Made by a program: the position numbers and the translations under genes. Positions 24,224 through 34,950 of a stretch of DNA of 64,000 bases are shown piece after piece; position 1 is the stretch's first letter, and every line of letters starts with the position of its first letter. Under the pieces are notes generated by a model. The model did not search any database and was not told where the DNA came from. It worked only from the letters and a program-made list of their open reading frames with translations. The stretch is from Alisma plantago-aquatica (taxonomy: Eukaryota > Streptophyta > Magnoliopsida > Alismatales > Alismataceae): NCBI GenBank assembly GCA_963693085.1, contig OY856411.1:116242767-116306766 (forward strand), in the 5' to 3' direction.

Positions 24224-26778
24224 TAGCAACACATCCCACTATCACATAGTCAGTGAGGTGTTATGCGAAAACGTACGAAAATCATCATAACCACATATTA
24301 CCAAAAACAAGGGTTACTTAAAACCATTTGTGGAAAGCTGATAAACTAAGAAACTATTACACTCCAGTCCTCATCCTAGAAGAAAACATGTTATATACAT
24401 ATATACAAGCCTTAATACATGTCCACAGCTTAGAGCAACAGTTATCCTGTCATAACATGAGTCCATCACTTGTTAATACATACATAAAGGCCCACATCCG
24501 ACCATCAGTAGGACATACAAAACATCTACAGAGGTACGTCGTAAAACATTGTCAAAACACCTCCAAGGACCTGAGAGTATAGGGATGACTCTAGACTCTA
24601 CTATAGACTTCCAAAACAGCAACATGTCCATCGCTTGCCTTTTACTTTTCTTCTAGATGCTCGGCCGCAATCCCGGGACCACTACCACGTCTAGCTCGAC
24701 CACCTAAATAGGGTGTAAACCAGCGGAGTGAGACAATTGAACATTGTCCAAGCGGGAAGCATAACTCCTCCCCAAAACTACAAAACCTCAGATATATATA
24801 GCAGCAAACTAATAAAAAGTATAACAAGAGCAGTTATAAGATAAGATTGTTTGTACTTATCAAGCTTACCAAAAGTACTCAATCATTATCCAACTATTTT
24901 CTTATGAAACGTGATTAACAAGATAGGAATGTATAACATGCAAGATATAACAGAAAGTAAACAATCATAAACTCAAATCTTTGTTATTATTGTAATCACA
25001 TCAATTGGATCCATCTCAAGGATCACATTTTATCACTTGGCCTCTTTCCAACCATCCGAATCAATCTCACGGATCATCACATACCATGGGATCTCAATCC
25101 CTCATCATGTATTTCCACTGCCTCTCAAGGCTTACGTCATAATCTTCATGGGACAAACACATCACATATGCAATCTCGACCACAAGAGTAATTATCAAAG
25201 TGATGTTACTCATCACCTATTTCCCATAGCCTTTTCATGGCTAATCATCGCCTGCATGGTTAGGGTATACAATAATCATGGTTGCAACATAAGGACTATG
25301 CTTACCATTATGAAGTGACATTCCAGATGCTATACTTATCAATCTTACATTATCTGGTGATCAAGTTCATAAAGCACATCATTAAGAAAACCACTAGTAT
25401 AACTATCACTATTCTCCTTATCATTATCAGATAAACATGATGATCACTTCATACATGTAGTCATGCTACTACCATTACCATTATTATCATTAACAGATAA
25501 TCATCATGCTATGATAAATGATTAAGCTTATGATAACGTGCATCATCATCTATATAAGGAGTCACCATCGTTAAGCAAAGACATATACCTCTAGGTTGTT
25601 TACATGATACAAGGATCCCTCATAAAAGATACCAAAACCCTCACTATAAGAGATGTATCGAGCAACCTTCTCTCACCCAAATCCCATCAGCTAATGGCCA
25701 ACCTACATAACGCATGACACTGCATTGTAAGAGATAACACGCTTCAAGGGTATCACACATCAGGGTGTCGGGCACTTAACATATATCGGGGAACGCCCGT
25801 CACAACTCAGGATAACACTCGTCACAAACAGACCGATACAAGGTAACTATCGGGCATGTGACACCCATCACATCTTGCCTAGAAACGCCCATCACAGAGC
25901 CCCTAACATCCAGATCAACCCACTATAGATAACGTTCACAGGAGAGAACACAACCCACAAAACATGCAACGACTTGGTCAAGGCCTAACGACTGACACAA
26001 AGCAAAGGAAAGGGTGGGGTGCCTGTCACAAGAACAAGGGGTGTCACCCGTCACACAGGGCTATCGACCAAGATCAAACCACAAAGGTGTCGTTCAAGGT
26101 GGGTAACTCACCCCTGGATTGTGCGATCTACTGGACCAAGGTAGAGGGGTTGTGTCGTGCAATAAGGTGGAGATGAACCAAAAGGACCTTAAGCTAAGGA
26201 AAGAACCGCCTATATAGAAGGAAAGGGAGGAGAAAACAAGGTTGGTCCAAGGAAGGTGTCACTTTCCTAGGGACACCTGTCCTAGTGCACGAGCCGCCAC
26301 TAGCAAGCTCCATACACATGTCCAAGATATGCACCAAGTGTCCACTAAACAAGGTCAAAGCCAGGTCAAGCATCATGGGCGACACACCCACTTGCACCAT
26401 CGGCGACACACACCTAATCTGGCTGACACAAACACTCCTAGGTTGATACACTCTCCACTTGGCTGATACAAGGCTCAACCAAATCAAAACAAGGCACCTC
26501 AACACCCAACAAGCTCAACTAGGCCCAAAAGAACTCAAACAACAAGCCCAATCCTTCCTCTCAACCTTAGAGGAAGCAAAGAGAGAGAGGAACACCTCAC
26601 AAGGTGACAAACTTGCCAAAAAAGCCTTAGACTTGGTTTATTTTCAAGTAGCACCTCCAACTCTCAACAAAGAACAACCAAACCCTAATCATCACTAAAG
26701 GTGATTAACAAGCATCAAAGCGCCAGGGTCAAGCAAAGAAAATAGGGTAGACCCTAAACGAATGTCAGGGTCCTTACA
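24224..26778 (-). repeat. Element E 5' LTR (right)
   Basis: TGTAGCAAC to CCTTACA, 2555 bp, uninterrupted. It lacks the block equivalent to left-LTR 19316-20185, and the junction is at ACTGGACCAAGGTAGAGG. Frames at 24328-26698 are LTR sequence shared with the left copy, not genes. Confidence 0.9.
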
Positions 26779-26783
26779 ATAAG

Positions 26784-27232
26784 CTTGGGGTAGAGTCAGA
26801 CAGGCAAGAGATGCATGGTGGTAAAGACCACAACAATAACATTGGGGTGGGATAGTGGGATGCCCACTCTATTTGAAAAGAATTGTTCCTGAAGGATATG
26901 TCAATCAATGAATGAGAGAAGAAAGATTACGAGATAAGAGGTTAGTCAAAATTACAAAGAGAAAAAAATATAAATCTAAGAAAATAGGAAATAAACTAAA
27001 ATTATAAAAAAATAACTAGAAAGCAGTATTGTTGGAGTGAAAACTTAGCAGAAAGAGGAGATACACTTCCAAAATTATGCTCAGAAGGCAAAAACAAATT
27101 ACAAAAATCTAAAAGAAATTATAAAAAAGACCAAATTTATGATAAGTTAGAGAATATGAACAAGGATTATACAAGATATACTGGAACTAGATCTTAAAAA
27201 CAACTATGTCATCCCCGGAAATGACACCAAAT
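26784..27232 (-). other. Element D 5' internal region and primer-binding site
   Basis: Leader of D between E and the right D LTR, with no coding signal. At 27208-27231 the minus strand reads TTTGGTGTCATTTCCGGGGATG, a decayed relative of the TGGCGCCGTTGCCGGGGA primer site common in Tat/Athila-type elements. It fixes D on the minus strand. Confidence 0.75.
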
Positions 27233-28609
27233 TGATGTGGGTCATTGTACATGAAACAATCACTAGGAAAAGTCTTAGAGTTTAACCTTCTAACCCAGTT
27301 GTCAACTTGTTGCGAACAACAAATAGACTTAGTATAGATAGGTATCGATCCAATAGATGACAGAAAAGAAAAGTCAAGATCCAAATCTGATCGCAAGAAC
27401 AAGTATTAAATTATGATTTGAGAGAGTTGTTAATACTAAGAACAAAAATAAATTGCTAAAATAAAGTTTAACCAATCAAGAAATAAAGATCTGGGGGTCT
27501 TAAGGATCACCACCAAAACTACATTCATATTCAACTAATCCAATTCTAAACTCCAAAGATCAAATCAGGACCTTTTGGTTGCATGTCCTTACAGATAAAC
27601 TCACAAGGGTCAGACTTCCCATGAGCTCGTTGGTCTGGACATTGACGACTCATTGCCCAACTGTCCAACATGCGACTATCCACGGTCATATCAAGAAACA
27701 TGTGAATTCTAGCTGGCATTCAAACCCATGGTTCAGGTGGTCGTGTCATCAAGGATTGTAACAGAAATAAGATTAAAAAGATGAAAAGATAATAATCACA
27801 ATTAAGAGACTATTGTTTCATTCTTACAGAGTTCCACAGTCACATCACTCCATAAGAATATATCATATCATACAAATAACCACGCATAAATAGATAGAAG
27901 ACACTTTCTCGATGGATCAATAGAACTGATTATATTGAGTAGAAACAGGCTAAGGGGATACTCCCCATGCCCCAGATTAATCTACTCACACATGACAAGA
28001 CTAGAAGAAATGCAAACTAAAATAAGATCCAACATTATACAAGATGTGGTCTCCAACTAAGAATTGGATGAAATGGAATGAAGAATGGAATGCTTTTACA
28101 AGTGGAGAGCCCCTCATTTTATAGGTGAGGGAGGGGTATGATTCCCTCAAAAGAAGGGGGAAAAGAGAGGGAGACCTATTTTTTTTTGATCTGGTCAAAT
28201 AGAAAGTTGATTGTCTTTACTTATCTAGACCATGTAACTCTCTTTAATCCACATTTTCACAGCAGCGATTTCAAATGTATTTCTCTCTCATCAAAAGCAC
28301 AAAAGCAATCCGAATAATAGGATTTTCGATTGGAAAAATTAATTCTTTTTCCATTGAATTTTTACACTCAATTTGGAGTTTGAATGCAAAAGTTATGTCA
28401 CTTTTGGTGACAGATATACATGAATTTTAGGATTGTTACAAATTGTGTAATTTTCCTACAAAACTCAAGAAAATATAATTAAAACTTCAATTAAAGAGAA
28501 AAATCGAAAATAACAAAATTAAATATGAAACTAAGAGAATAAATAACACAACAAATCCTAAAAAATATCAAAAATATGTAAATAAAAGGGATAAATACAC
28601 ATTTATCAC
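27233..28609 (-). repeat. Element D 5' LTR (right)
   Basis: TGATGTGG to TTTATCA, 1377 bp, alignable along its length with the left LTR minus the LINE insertion. Short frames inside are not genes. Confidence 0.9.
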
Positions 28610-28614
28610 CATGC

Positions 28615-29378
28615 TACACATCCACCATCAACAATGTTTTATGGTGATGCATATCAATTGCACATATATCATATCATATATGTACATTAGTTTGTGGTCA
28701 CATGTGATATTTAATTAGATATGCACATTAGTCATTTTAAATATTCACATTGTATGTAATAAATAAATGATGATAAAACCAAAATTTGATCATATTGATT
28801 TATCCAAAAGCACAGTACGTTGACCTATAACTGATACTAATGTTGGTTTCTATGGCCTCAGAGTAAGCAGTTGAAATAAAAGTTTACTGGACATTAACCC
28901 ATAATAGGAGAACGCATCAATGATTATGTAATATGAAGGATGGTTGATAGTGACTACTATTCCATGATATCCATGTATCACTTTCAAGGTGGGTCTGTTC
29001 GATATACTTTTCTGTAACATATATATGTGTGCTTAACTCGATATCATATATCTTGACAAATGAGACTCTGTCATTAGTCAAGACACACCCTAGTGTTTTG
29101 TATTACTATTTTCTATTTTGCTTCCACAGTAATATATGAGGACATAACAAGAATGTATGTATTCTTATCATACATATGATCTCACTGTTCATGTCCAAAA
29201 CCTAAAGACATATGTCATTGAGTCACATCATTCTTTAGACATTTATCATGTATGTATCATCATCTCATGACTGAGACAAACATAATAGATAGAATTATCT
29301 TTATTATCATCAAATTAGGTATCTAATGCCTCATTGCAATCATCATATGATTGTCTCTCTAGGAATACTATACGAACA
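28615..29378 (-). repeat. Element A leader remainder and truncated 5' LTR
   Basis: 28660-28760 aligns with the C leader just left of its PBS (ATATTTAATTRGATATGCACAT). From about 28945 to 29378 the sequence aligns with the inner end of the A left LTR (1125-1553). The first 1.5 kb of the right LTR is gone, with the junction somewhere in 28800-28945. No clear PBS was seen. Confidence 0.75.
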
Positions 29379-30339
29379 ACTTTATCCATTATACTTCCAT
29401 TTCAGTTTCATGTAAATTGCGTAACTCAACTCCAAATGTGGACCTTGACATGGTAGTTATTTCTTGAAATTCTTAGTGAAAAATAAACCTAATGAAATAA
29501 AAGCATATCTGGATACCCAATAATAGCATAGTCTTTAACTATCTAAATTGCATCATTACATCATCATTCAGAATATTTTTTTTCTTTGATTGAGCTTAAA
29601 GTATTTTGTCTTTTTCATAGATTTGAGTTGTTTCTTTAGATCCTCCATGTGGATTGTACTTCTATGACTTTTTACTACGTACTTTCCACCAACACAATAA
29701 CTCCTATAGTTTGTAAGATAAACAAAAGTTCCAATAAGTTGGGAGTATCTTAACTGAGCCCTAGAGTATACCTCTCATATGGAATTCTCTAAACAACATC
29801 ACTATTGTACATAAACATATATTTCTTAACAATTTCATTAAACACATGGGTAGCAAAAGACAAACAATGTTATTCTACTTGGGGCGGATCTAGGGCTTCA
29901 TGGGCTCTAACCACTCCTCACTATTCCAAAAATATGTATTTATAAATCTATAACATTGCCAAATACATTACATATATACCTTTTTGTAAATGAGAATAAA
30001 TATGTAGCTAGTCATATCACTATGTATGTCTTCACTAAAGTATATGTACTATTTTGAGGAAATGAGAAAGATATAAATACCTAAATAAAATTCCAACAAA
30101 ACTATTATCCAACAAAACCATCGTAGACATAAAAAATCATATTAAAATACATAAAACGAATATTGAACATACCATGGGACATACTAGTTGTTAAACAACA
30201 AAACAAACATATGTCAATGTAGATCTTCCACTTTTGGATCCAGATCAAAAGTGGTTGTTGTTGTTGTCCCCTTTTCATCACAACAACACCTTATCTTTTC
30301 CTTTGAGAAGTTTTTTCTTTCACGTCTCTTGTTGTCAAT
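29379..30339. other. Spacer between elements A and B
   Basis: About 960 bp of AT-rich sequence with no coding signal. At 29880-29920 the phrase GGGGCGGATCTAGGGCTTC resembles one end of hAT-type terminal repeats, but no partner end was found. The frame at 30188-30370 is not supported as a gene. Confidence 0.4.
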
Positions 30340-32110
30340 TGTGGAGGTGACAAGTGCAACAAAAAAGTAATCCATGTTCCCATAAGAATTTTGAGAAGGA
30401 GATGTGTGAGATCTACCTAGTCACATAGTAGATCTAGTGACATTGCTTACAAAGAATATAGGATGCAAGAATATATCAATGTCATTCTTCCATTACAACT
30501 ACAAAATTGCATACATCTTTATATCATCTACACAATTGATAGGAATTCCACATCATACTACTAGAGCCAATGGTATGGAGCATCCTTTTTGCTGGCAATG
30601 TGCTAACGTTGTAGAATCTCTCCTGCTCTCTTTTCTCATGGAAAGTGATTGTAGGGTTAAAGTGTCAAAAGGTGTAACCTAAAACCTTGGCCATCATGCC
30701 CTTTTAAGTGGGAGAGGCAAGGAAGTAAGGTTTATAACAAACATTGGGAAACAAAAAGGCAATGAGTTATATTTTAAGAGGCACATTAAGTATAGCCATT
30801 CGGATAATTAGGCCACATCATGACATTATGGAAATAGTTTTCCTAATTACTAATCCAATCCAATCCAATCCGGTAGCTAGACTGTCCAATCTATAAATTG
30901 GATGATCTTGTCCAATCGACTAGTTGGTCAAATTCACTTTAGTCAATCAAATCAAGTTTCCCATCCATTTATTGGGCTAACCAATTAGATGATTGAACTG
31001 TTAAATTAGCTAACTTGGCTTCCAATCAGTGTAATAATGATCTAATTGATTACCAAACTATTCTAGTAATGAATTTATCATGTGTTGATGATAATACTAC
31101 TCTTCCATGTGCATCCTATGTGTGTCACCCTATAGGATCCAAATTGTGTTGGTAGTGATGTCTATAATAATAATAATATGACTTCACATACAATCATTTG
31201 TATCTAGAATGACTTCATTGCCACCAATGTAATTGAAGAAGTCCTAAATAATTGAAGAAGTCCTAGCATTGTGTCTAGTATTATAGTGATTGTATAATAC
31301 GGTTGACTCTGATATCGAAATTGAATCAAAGACATGGAAATGTAATCCTCTTAATGTTCAGTATTTGTTCCTTGATCTAGAGTAGACTATTTGTGATATA
31401 TATTTTCTTAACATCATATGTTGGCTCACATGAGCACAAACATGGATCTCATAGTCTCTCTCATCAAGTAGCTTGGATATCACTCCAATAGGTGATAAAT
31501 TTTATCTACACTCAAAATAATTCACATTTGTTGTAGTGCACTCAAGCTCTACCTATATGAAAACCCTTATTCAAGGTCATGTTGATTAATGTTGATGCAA
31601 ACTGAACAATATGTGATCATTTTAGTGACTTTTTGTCTAAGAAACACAATCACCACTATCACATATATATATGATTCTAACTGCCATTTCTAACTTCCAT
31701 GTATCATACTCAAATTGGGTATATCCAATACACTTGTTCGTAACTAGTACCTATGTGTTTGACTTTATATCCAATATCATGACTAATAAGATGTAGGCAT
31801 CAGTCAATATACTTACTACTTTCAATGTATTATTGTTGTCACAGTAAATCTAATTTGGGACCTAGACAAGAATAAGTACTTTTAGCATATACATGATCTC
31901 ATTTAGGTCATCAAAATAAAATCACATGTCTTTGAGTTGTACATTCTTAGGACATTACTATTTTTATTCATAAGGCATTACTATTTTTATTCATCACCTC
32001 ATATTAAAGAACACACAGAAACTTGATTTGCCTTTATTAATAATCAAAGTAATTACAAAGTATATCATTGCAATCATCGTATAAGTGACTCTTAGGACAT
32101 ACTACCAATA
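30340..32110 (-). repeat. Element B 3' LTR (left)
   Basis: TGTGGAGG to ACCAATA, 1771 bp, alignable with the split right LTR. It contains the uninterrupted form of the C insertion site near 31418 (ACATCATATGTTGGCTCACA). The short frame at 30437-30682 is LTR sequence. Confidence 0.85.
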
Positions 32111-32128
32111 GTCTCCCACTTGCACTAG

Positions 32129-33720
32129 AGTTATCACTCATGAATGTTATTTTCATGTTAGTGCCTTTTTCATAGGATCAAACAAAATTACTTTTAGTTG
32201 GTAATCTGCAAAGCTTCACATGTCCTTGTTGTATAAGATCTCATATGAGATGGTAGTGTGATAGTATGTGCTTGGATATCTAATGTGGTTTGGGTTCCTT
32301 ATCTCATGCAATGGCTCCATTATTGTCACAGTATAGTTGTACTACATTGGCAATGGATAGAACCAATTCCTATTTCACCAAAGAATTTATTTATCCATAC
32401 AACCTCCTTTACAACATCGAAAGTAGAAATGTACTTGCTCTCAGTTTAGAATCAACCATTCTCTCTTTCTTGGAATTTCTCTAGCTTATAGCTTTATCAT
32501 TGACACAAAACACAAAACACAAAACACAAAACCCAATTATGATCGATAATTGTCCTTATCAATTTGAAATATTGTGTCAGTATAAACCTTTACAACCAAA
32601 TTTTAGTCACCATTGTAAATAAGGAATTGATCCATAGTTCTTCTCAAGTACTTAAGGATGTCCTTTACAACACTACAGTGACCTTCATCGAGATCTGATA
32701 TGTACCTACTCATCATTCTCAAAGAATATAAGGCATCAGGTCTTGTACATAAAATTACATACATAATATATCCAATTACAAATGCATATGTAATCTTAAT
32801 CATGCATTCCCTCTCTTCAGAATAGTTGGGACATTGAGCTATAGAGATACCTAATGAGTAAGCTTACTCTCTTAGACTCTTGCATGTTGAACATTTTCAA
32901 CACTTTTCCCATGTTTTTACTTTAATTAGACCAAGAAGCCATCTAAATCTATCGCTATAGATCTTGATTCTTATTATATATAATGCTTCTACTAAGTCCT
33001 TCAACCATGTTTTAGTCAACTGTTAGGTAGGGATGTCATTTCCCGTCAATAGTATGTCATCTACATGCAAAATAAGGAACAAAAATATATGCACCCTCTA
33101 ACCTCTATGTAAACACAAGGTTCATTTCCATTGTGAATAAAAACAAACTAATTGACTTTCTCATCTATGAAGATTCCAACTCTGAGATATTTTCTTCAAT
33201 TTGTACATTGACATTTGTAGCTTAGAGACCTTGCTGCTTCATTTGAACCAACCAAACCTCCACGTTGTATCATGTACACATGCTTAAGGAGAATCTCGTT
33301 AAGGAATGTGATTTTAATGTCCATTTTCTAGATTCCACAGTCATGATAAGATGCAATGACAAGCATGATCCTAAGTGATTTAGGCATTAAACTGGTGAAG
33401 AAGTTTTAGCATAATTAACACCTTGAACTTCTTTGAAACATTTTGCAACCAATAGACCTTTGTAGGTTTCTACATTACCATCCATGTCGATATCCTTCTT
33501 GATGACCAATTTGCACCTTATGGGTTATACCCCTTTAGGTGGATCCATCAAGGTCCATACCTATTTGGTATAGTTGGAGTCCATGTCATATCTCATGGCT
33601 TCAATCCATTTATCAGAATCCAGTCCCTCAATAACCTCATTCTAGGTTGCTAATTCATCATCATCCATGACCAACACATCATCTTGTTCATTTGTGAGAT
33701 ACCTAAATTTCTTTGGGCCA
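32129..33720 (-). pseudogene. Element B RNase H and reverse transcriptase remnant
   Basis: The minus strand 32803-32603 reads VIGYIMYVILCTRPDALYSL and then KDILKYLRRT, the block between RT and RNase H in copia pol. The RT catalytic motif is visible at 33056-33067 as HVDD within LHVDDILLTGND, where YVDD is usual. Stops and shifts separate these blocks. A small tandem repeat of ACAAAAC (32513-32540) interrupts the RNase H part. RT copies the element RNA into DNA; here it is dead, although the aspartate pair is kept. Confidence 0.72.
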
Positions 33721-34691
33721 AGACATGTCGTATTATACCTTTGAGTTTCTAATTTCATGAGAGGAACTTGAGGTTCCACAACAATTCGTAGTTCCTCTTG
33801 TTGTTATCAAACTCCATAGGTTAAATATAATCTAATTGGTCTCAAACTTCTTCAAGTTCTATATTCCTTCTACTAGTTCCCTAGAAATAAATTCCAAGAA
33901 TATTATAGTACTAGCAACAAGTATTGTGTTACCATATGAAATATAGTCATAATATTCCTTGGTTTCCTTAGGATATCCAACAAAATGATATTTTTCAAAT
34001 CTGATCCAAGCTTTTAGATAATTGTTTCATGTTTGCTTCACATCCCCGAAACTTCATAAAGACCCATTAAGATGTTTTCCAGTTCACATTTCATATCATT
34101 TCTATTGAACTAATTTATAAGGTATGCGGTTAAGTGCAAATCATGTGGTTTCTAGACCATAACTGAGAAGGAAGTCAGAAGAACAACAAAAATCATTATG
34201 GTTTGTCCATGTCCAATAAGATGTGATTCCATCTTTCCCATACACCATTATGTTATGGTGTTCTAGATGGATTCTATGGTTATATAATACCCCAATATCA
34301 AAAAGGGCCTCAAATTCTTGGCTTCACCACCTCGATTTGATTGAAGGCATTTAAGTCTTTTGCCAAGTTGATTATTTACCTAATTCATGAATTCCTTGAA
34401 CGTTTTAATGATTTCTGACTTTTTTTTCATTATATACGCATAGCCATATCTATTGAGGTCAGTAAATATGTTGAAGTATAGATACCCACATCTAGAATTT
34501 GTGCCAAAAGGTCCACATACATCTATTTGTATGAGTTCTAATTAGCTACTTTAACATTCGTTGTTACCAATAAAAGGTTCTTTTGTCATCTTACTTAATA
34601 AACAAGATTGGCATGCCTAAATTGATCCAAAATCATATCAGTCTAGATATCCTTCTTTGTGGAGTAAATGAAGTTTTCATATATGTGGCCT
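33721..34691 (-). pseudogene. Element B integrase remnant
   Basis: Aligns at nucleotide level with the integrase of C (46280-47280) and has the same flanking phrases, such as the block near 34440-34490 (equivalent of the SRYGY region). Frames are broken throughout. At its right edge the minus strand reads LGHIYENF across 34671-34693, equivalent to LGHINEK of copia GAG-pre-integrase, and the frame then runs into a (TA)n tract. Confidence 0.65.
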
Positions 34692-34693
34692 AG

Positions 34694-34695
<2 letters not shown>

Positions 34696-34760
<65 letters not shown>
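34696..34760. repeat. (TA)n microsatellite in element B
   Basis: An uninterrupted TA run followed by (GATA)n to about 34772. It splits the GAG-pre-integrase coding remnant. The left flank is shared with the tract at 60075-60177. Isoleucine-tyrosine frames through it are artefacts. Confidence 0.95.
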
Positions 34761-34762
<2 letters not shown>

Positions 34763-34772
34763 TAGATAGATA

Positions 34773-34947
34773 AGTTCTCTTTGAGTCATCAAGTTTAGTT
34801 TTCTTATCATTTAGACTATCAACATTTCTCTCAAGATATGATAAATAGAGATCATAAGAGATAGGGGCACTACCACAGAAGATCTCATCTTTAGAAATCA
34901 AATATTGACAATTATTGATACAAAATTCAACGTCATTCATGTCCATA
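34773..34947 (-). pseudogene. Element B GAG-pre-integrase fragment
   Basis: The minus strand reads CINNCQYLISKDEIFCGSAP followed by LYLSYLERNVDSLND. This is the copia segment just before the LGHI histidine-zinc region (usual theme C-I-Y-DVF-G-A-LYVL). The LGHI part itself lies beyond the (TA)n tract at 34671-34693. So the microsatellite expanded inside, or was inserted into, the coding sequence. The CACTA-like element H begins immediately to the right. Confidence 0.65.
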
Positions 34948-34950
34948 CAT

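Larger units (their letters stand above)
10922..26778 (-). mobile_element. Element E: Ty3/gypsy chromovirus-like retrotransposon lacking RT
   Basis: LTRs run from TGTAGCAAC to CCTTACA, with a 5-bp TSD, a PBS matching initiator tRNA-Met next to the right LTR and a PPT next to the left LTR, so it is on the minus strand. The internal region 20737-24223 carries gag, then an 800-bp stretch without pol that includes a 60-bp tandem repeat, then integrase with a chromodomain-like end. Protease, RT and RNase H are absent. LTRs differ by about 10% by eye over the first 400 bases. Element F lies in its left LTR. Confidence 0.9.
10917..26783. other. Target-site duplication of element E (ATAAG)
   Basis: ATAAG at 10917-10921 and at 26779-26783 directly flank the ends TGTAGCAAC and GGTCCTTACA of element E. 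Both outer flanks are internal sequence of D. Confidence 0.9.
6187..28609 (-). mobile_element. Element D: non-autonomous Ty3/gypsy, Tat/Athila-like
   Basis: LTRs start TGATGTGG and end TTTAYCA, with TSD CCATG. The primer-binding site next to the right LTR sets the orientation as minus. After removal of E and the LINE fragment the element is about 5.9 kb: two LTRs of about 1.38 kb and an internal region of about 3.1 kb. Only gag-related remnants are visible internally. No protease, RT, RNase H or integrase was found, so it looks non-autonomous or internally deleted. LTRs differ by roughly 12% over the first 165 bases by eye. The PBS type (related to TGGCGCCGTTGCCGGGGA) and the gag remnant favour the Tat/Athila group; this is inference. 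Confidence 0.8.
6182..28614. other. Target-site duplication of element D (CCATG)
   Basis: CCATG at 6182-6186 and at 28610-28614 flank the outer ends of the D LTRs (TGATGTGG at the left, TTTATCA at the right). A 5-bp duplication is normal for gypsy integrase. Sequence on both sides belongs to element A. Confidence 0.9.
1..29378 (-). mobile_element. Element A: degenerate Ty1/copia LTR retrotransposon, host of a four-level nest
   Basis: Minus-strand copia element whose 3' LTR is on the left and continues beyond base 1. The order read on the minus strand (gag, integrase, RT, RNase H, polypurine tract, 3' LTR) is copia-type, with integrase ahead of RT. Internal sequence runs from 1554 to 6186, is broken by element D, and resumes at 28615 with leader sequence that matches the leader of element C. 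Only about the last 430 bp of the right LTR survives (about 28945-29378). All coding parts are full of stops and shifts. It belongs to the same family as B and C: LTR, PPT and coding remnants are alignable. The lineage within copia was not assigned. Confidence 0.85.

Noticed and set aside
29880..29920. GGGGCGGATCTAGG as a hAT-type terminus
   Set aside because: No inverted partner and no 8-bp duplication were found in the spacer; kept only as a remark.
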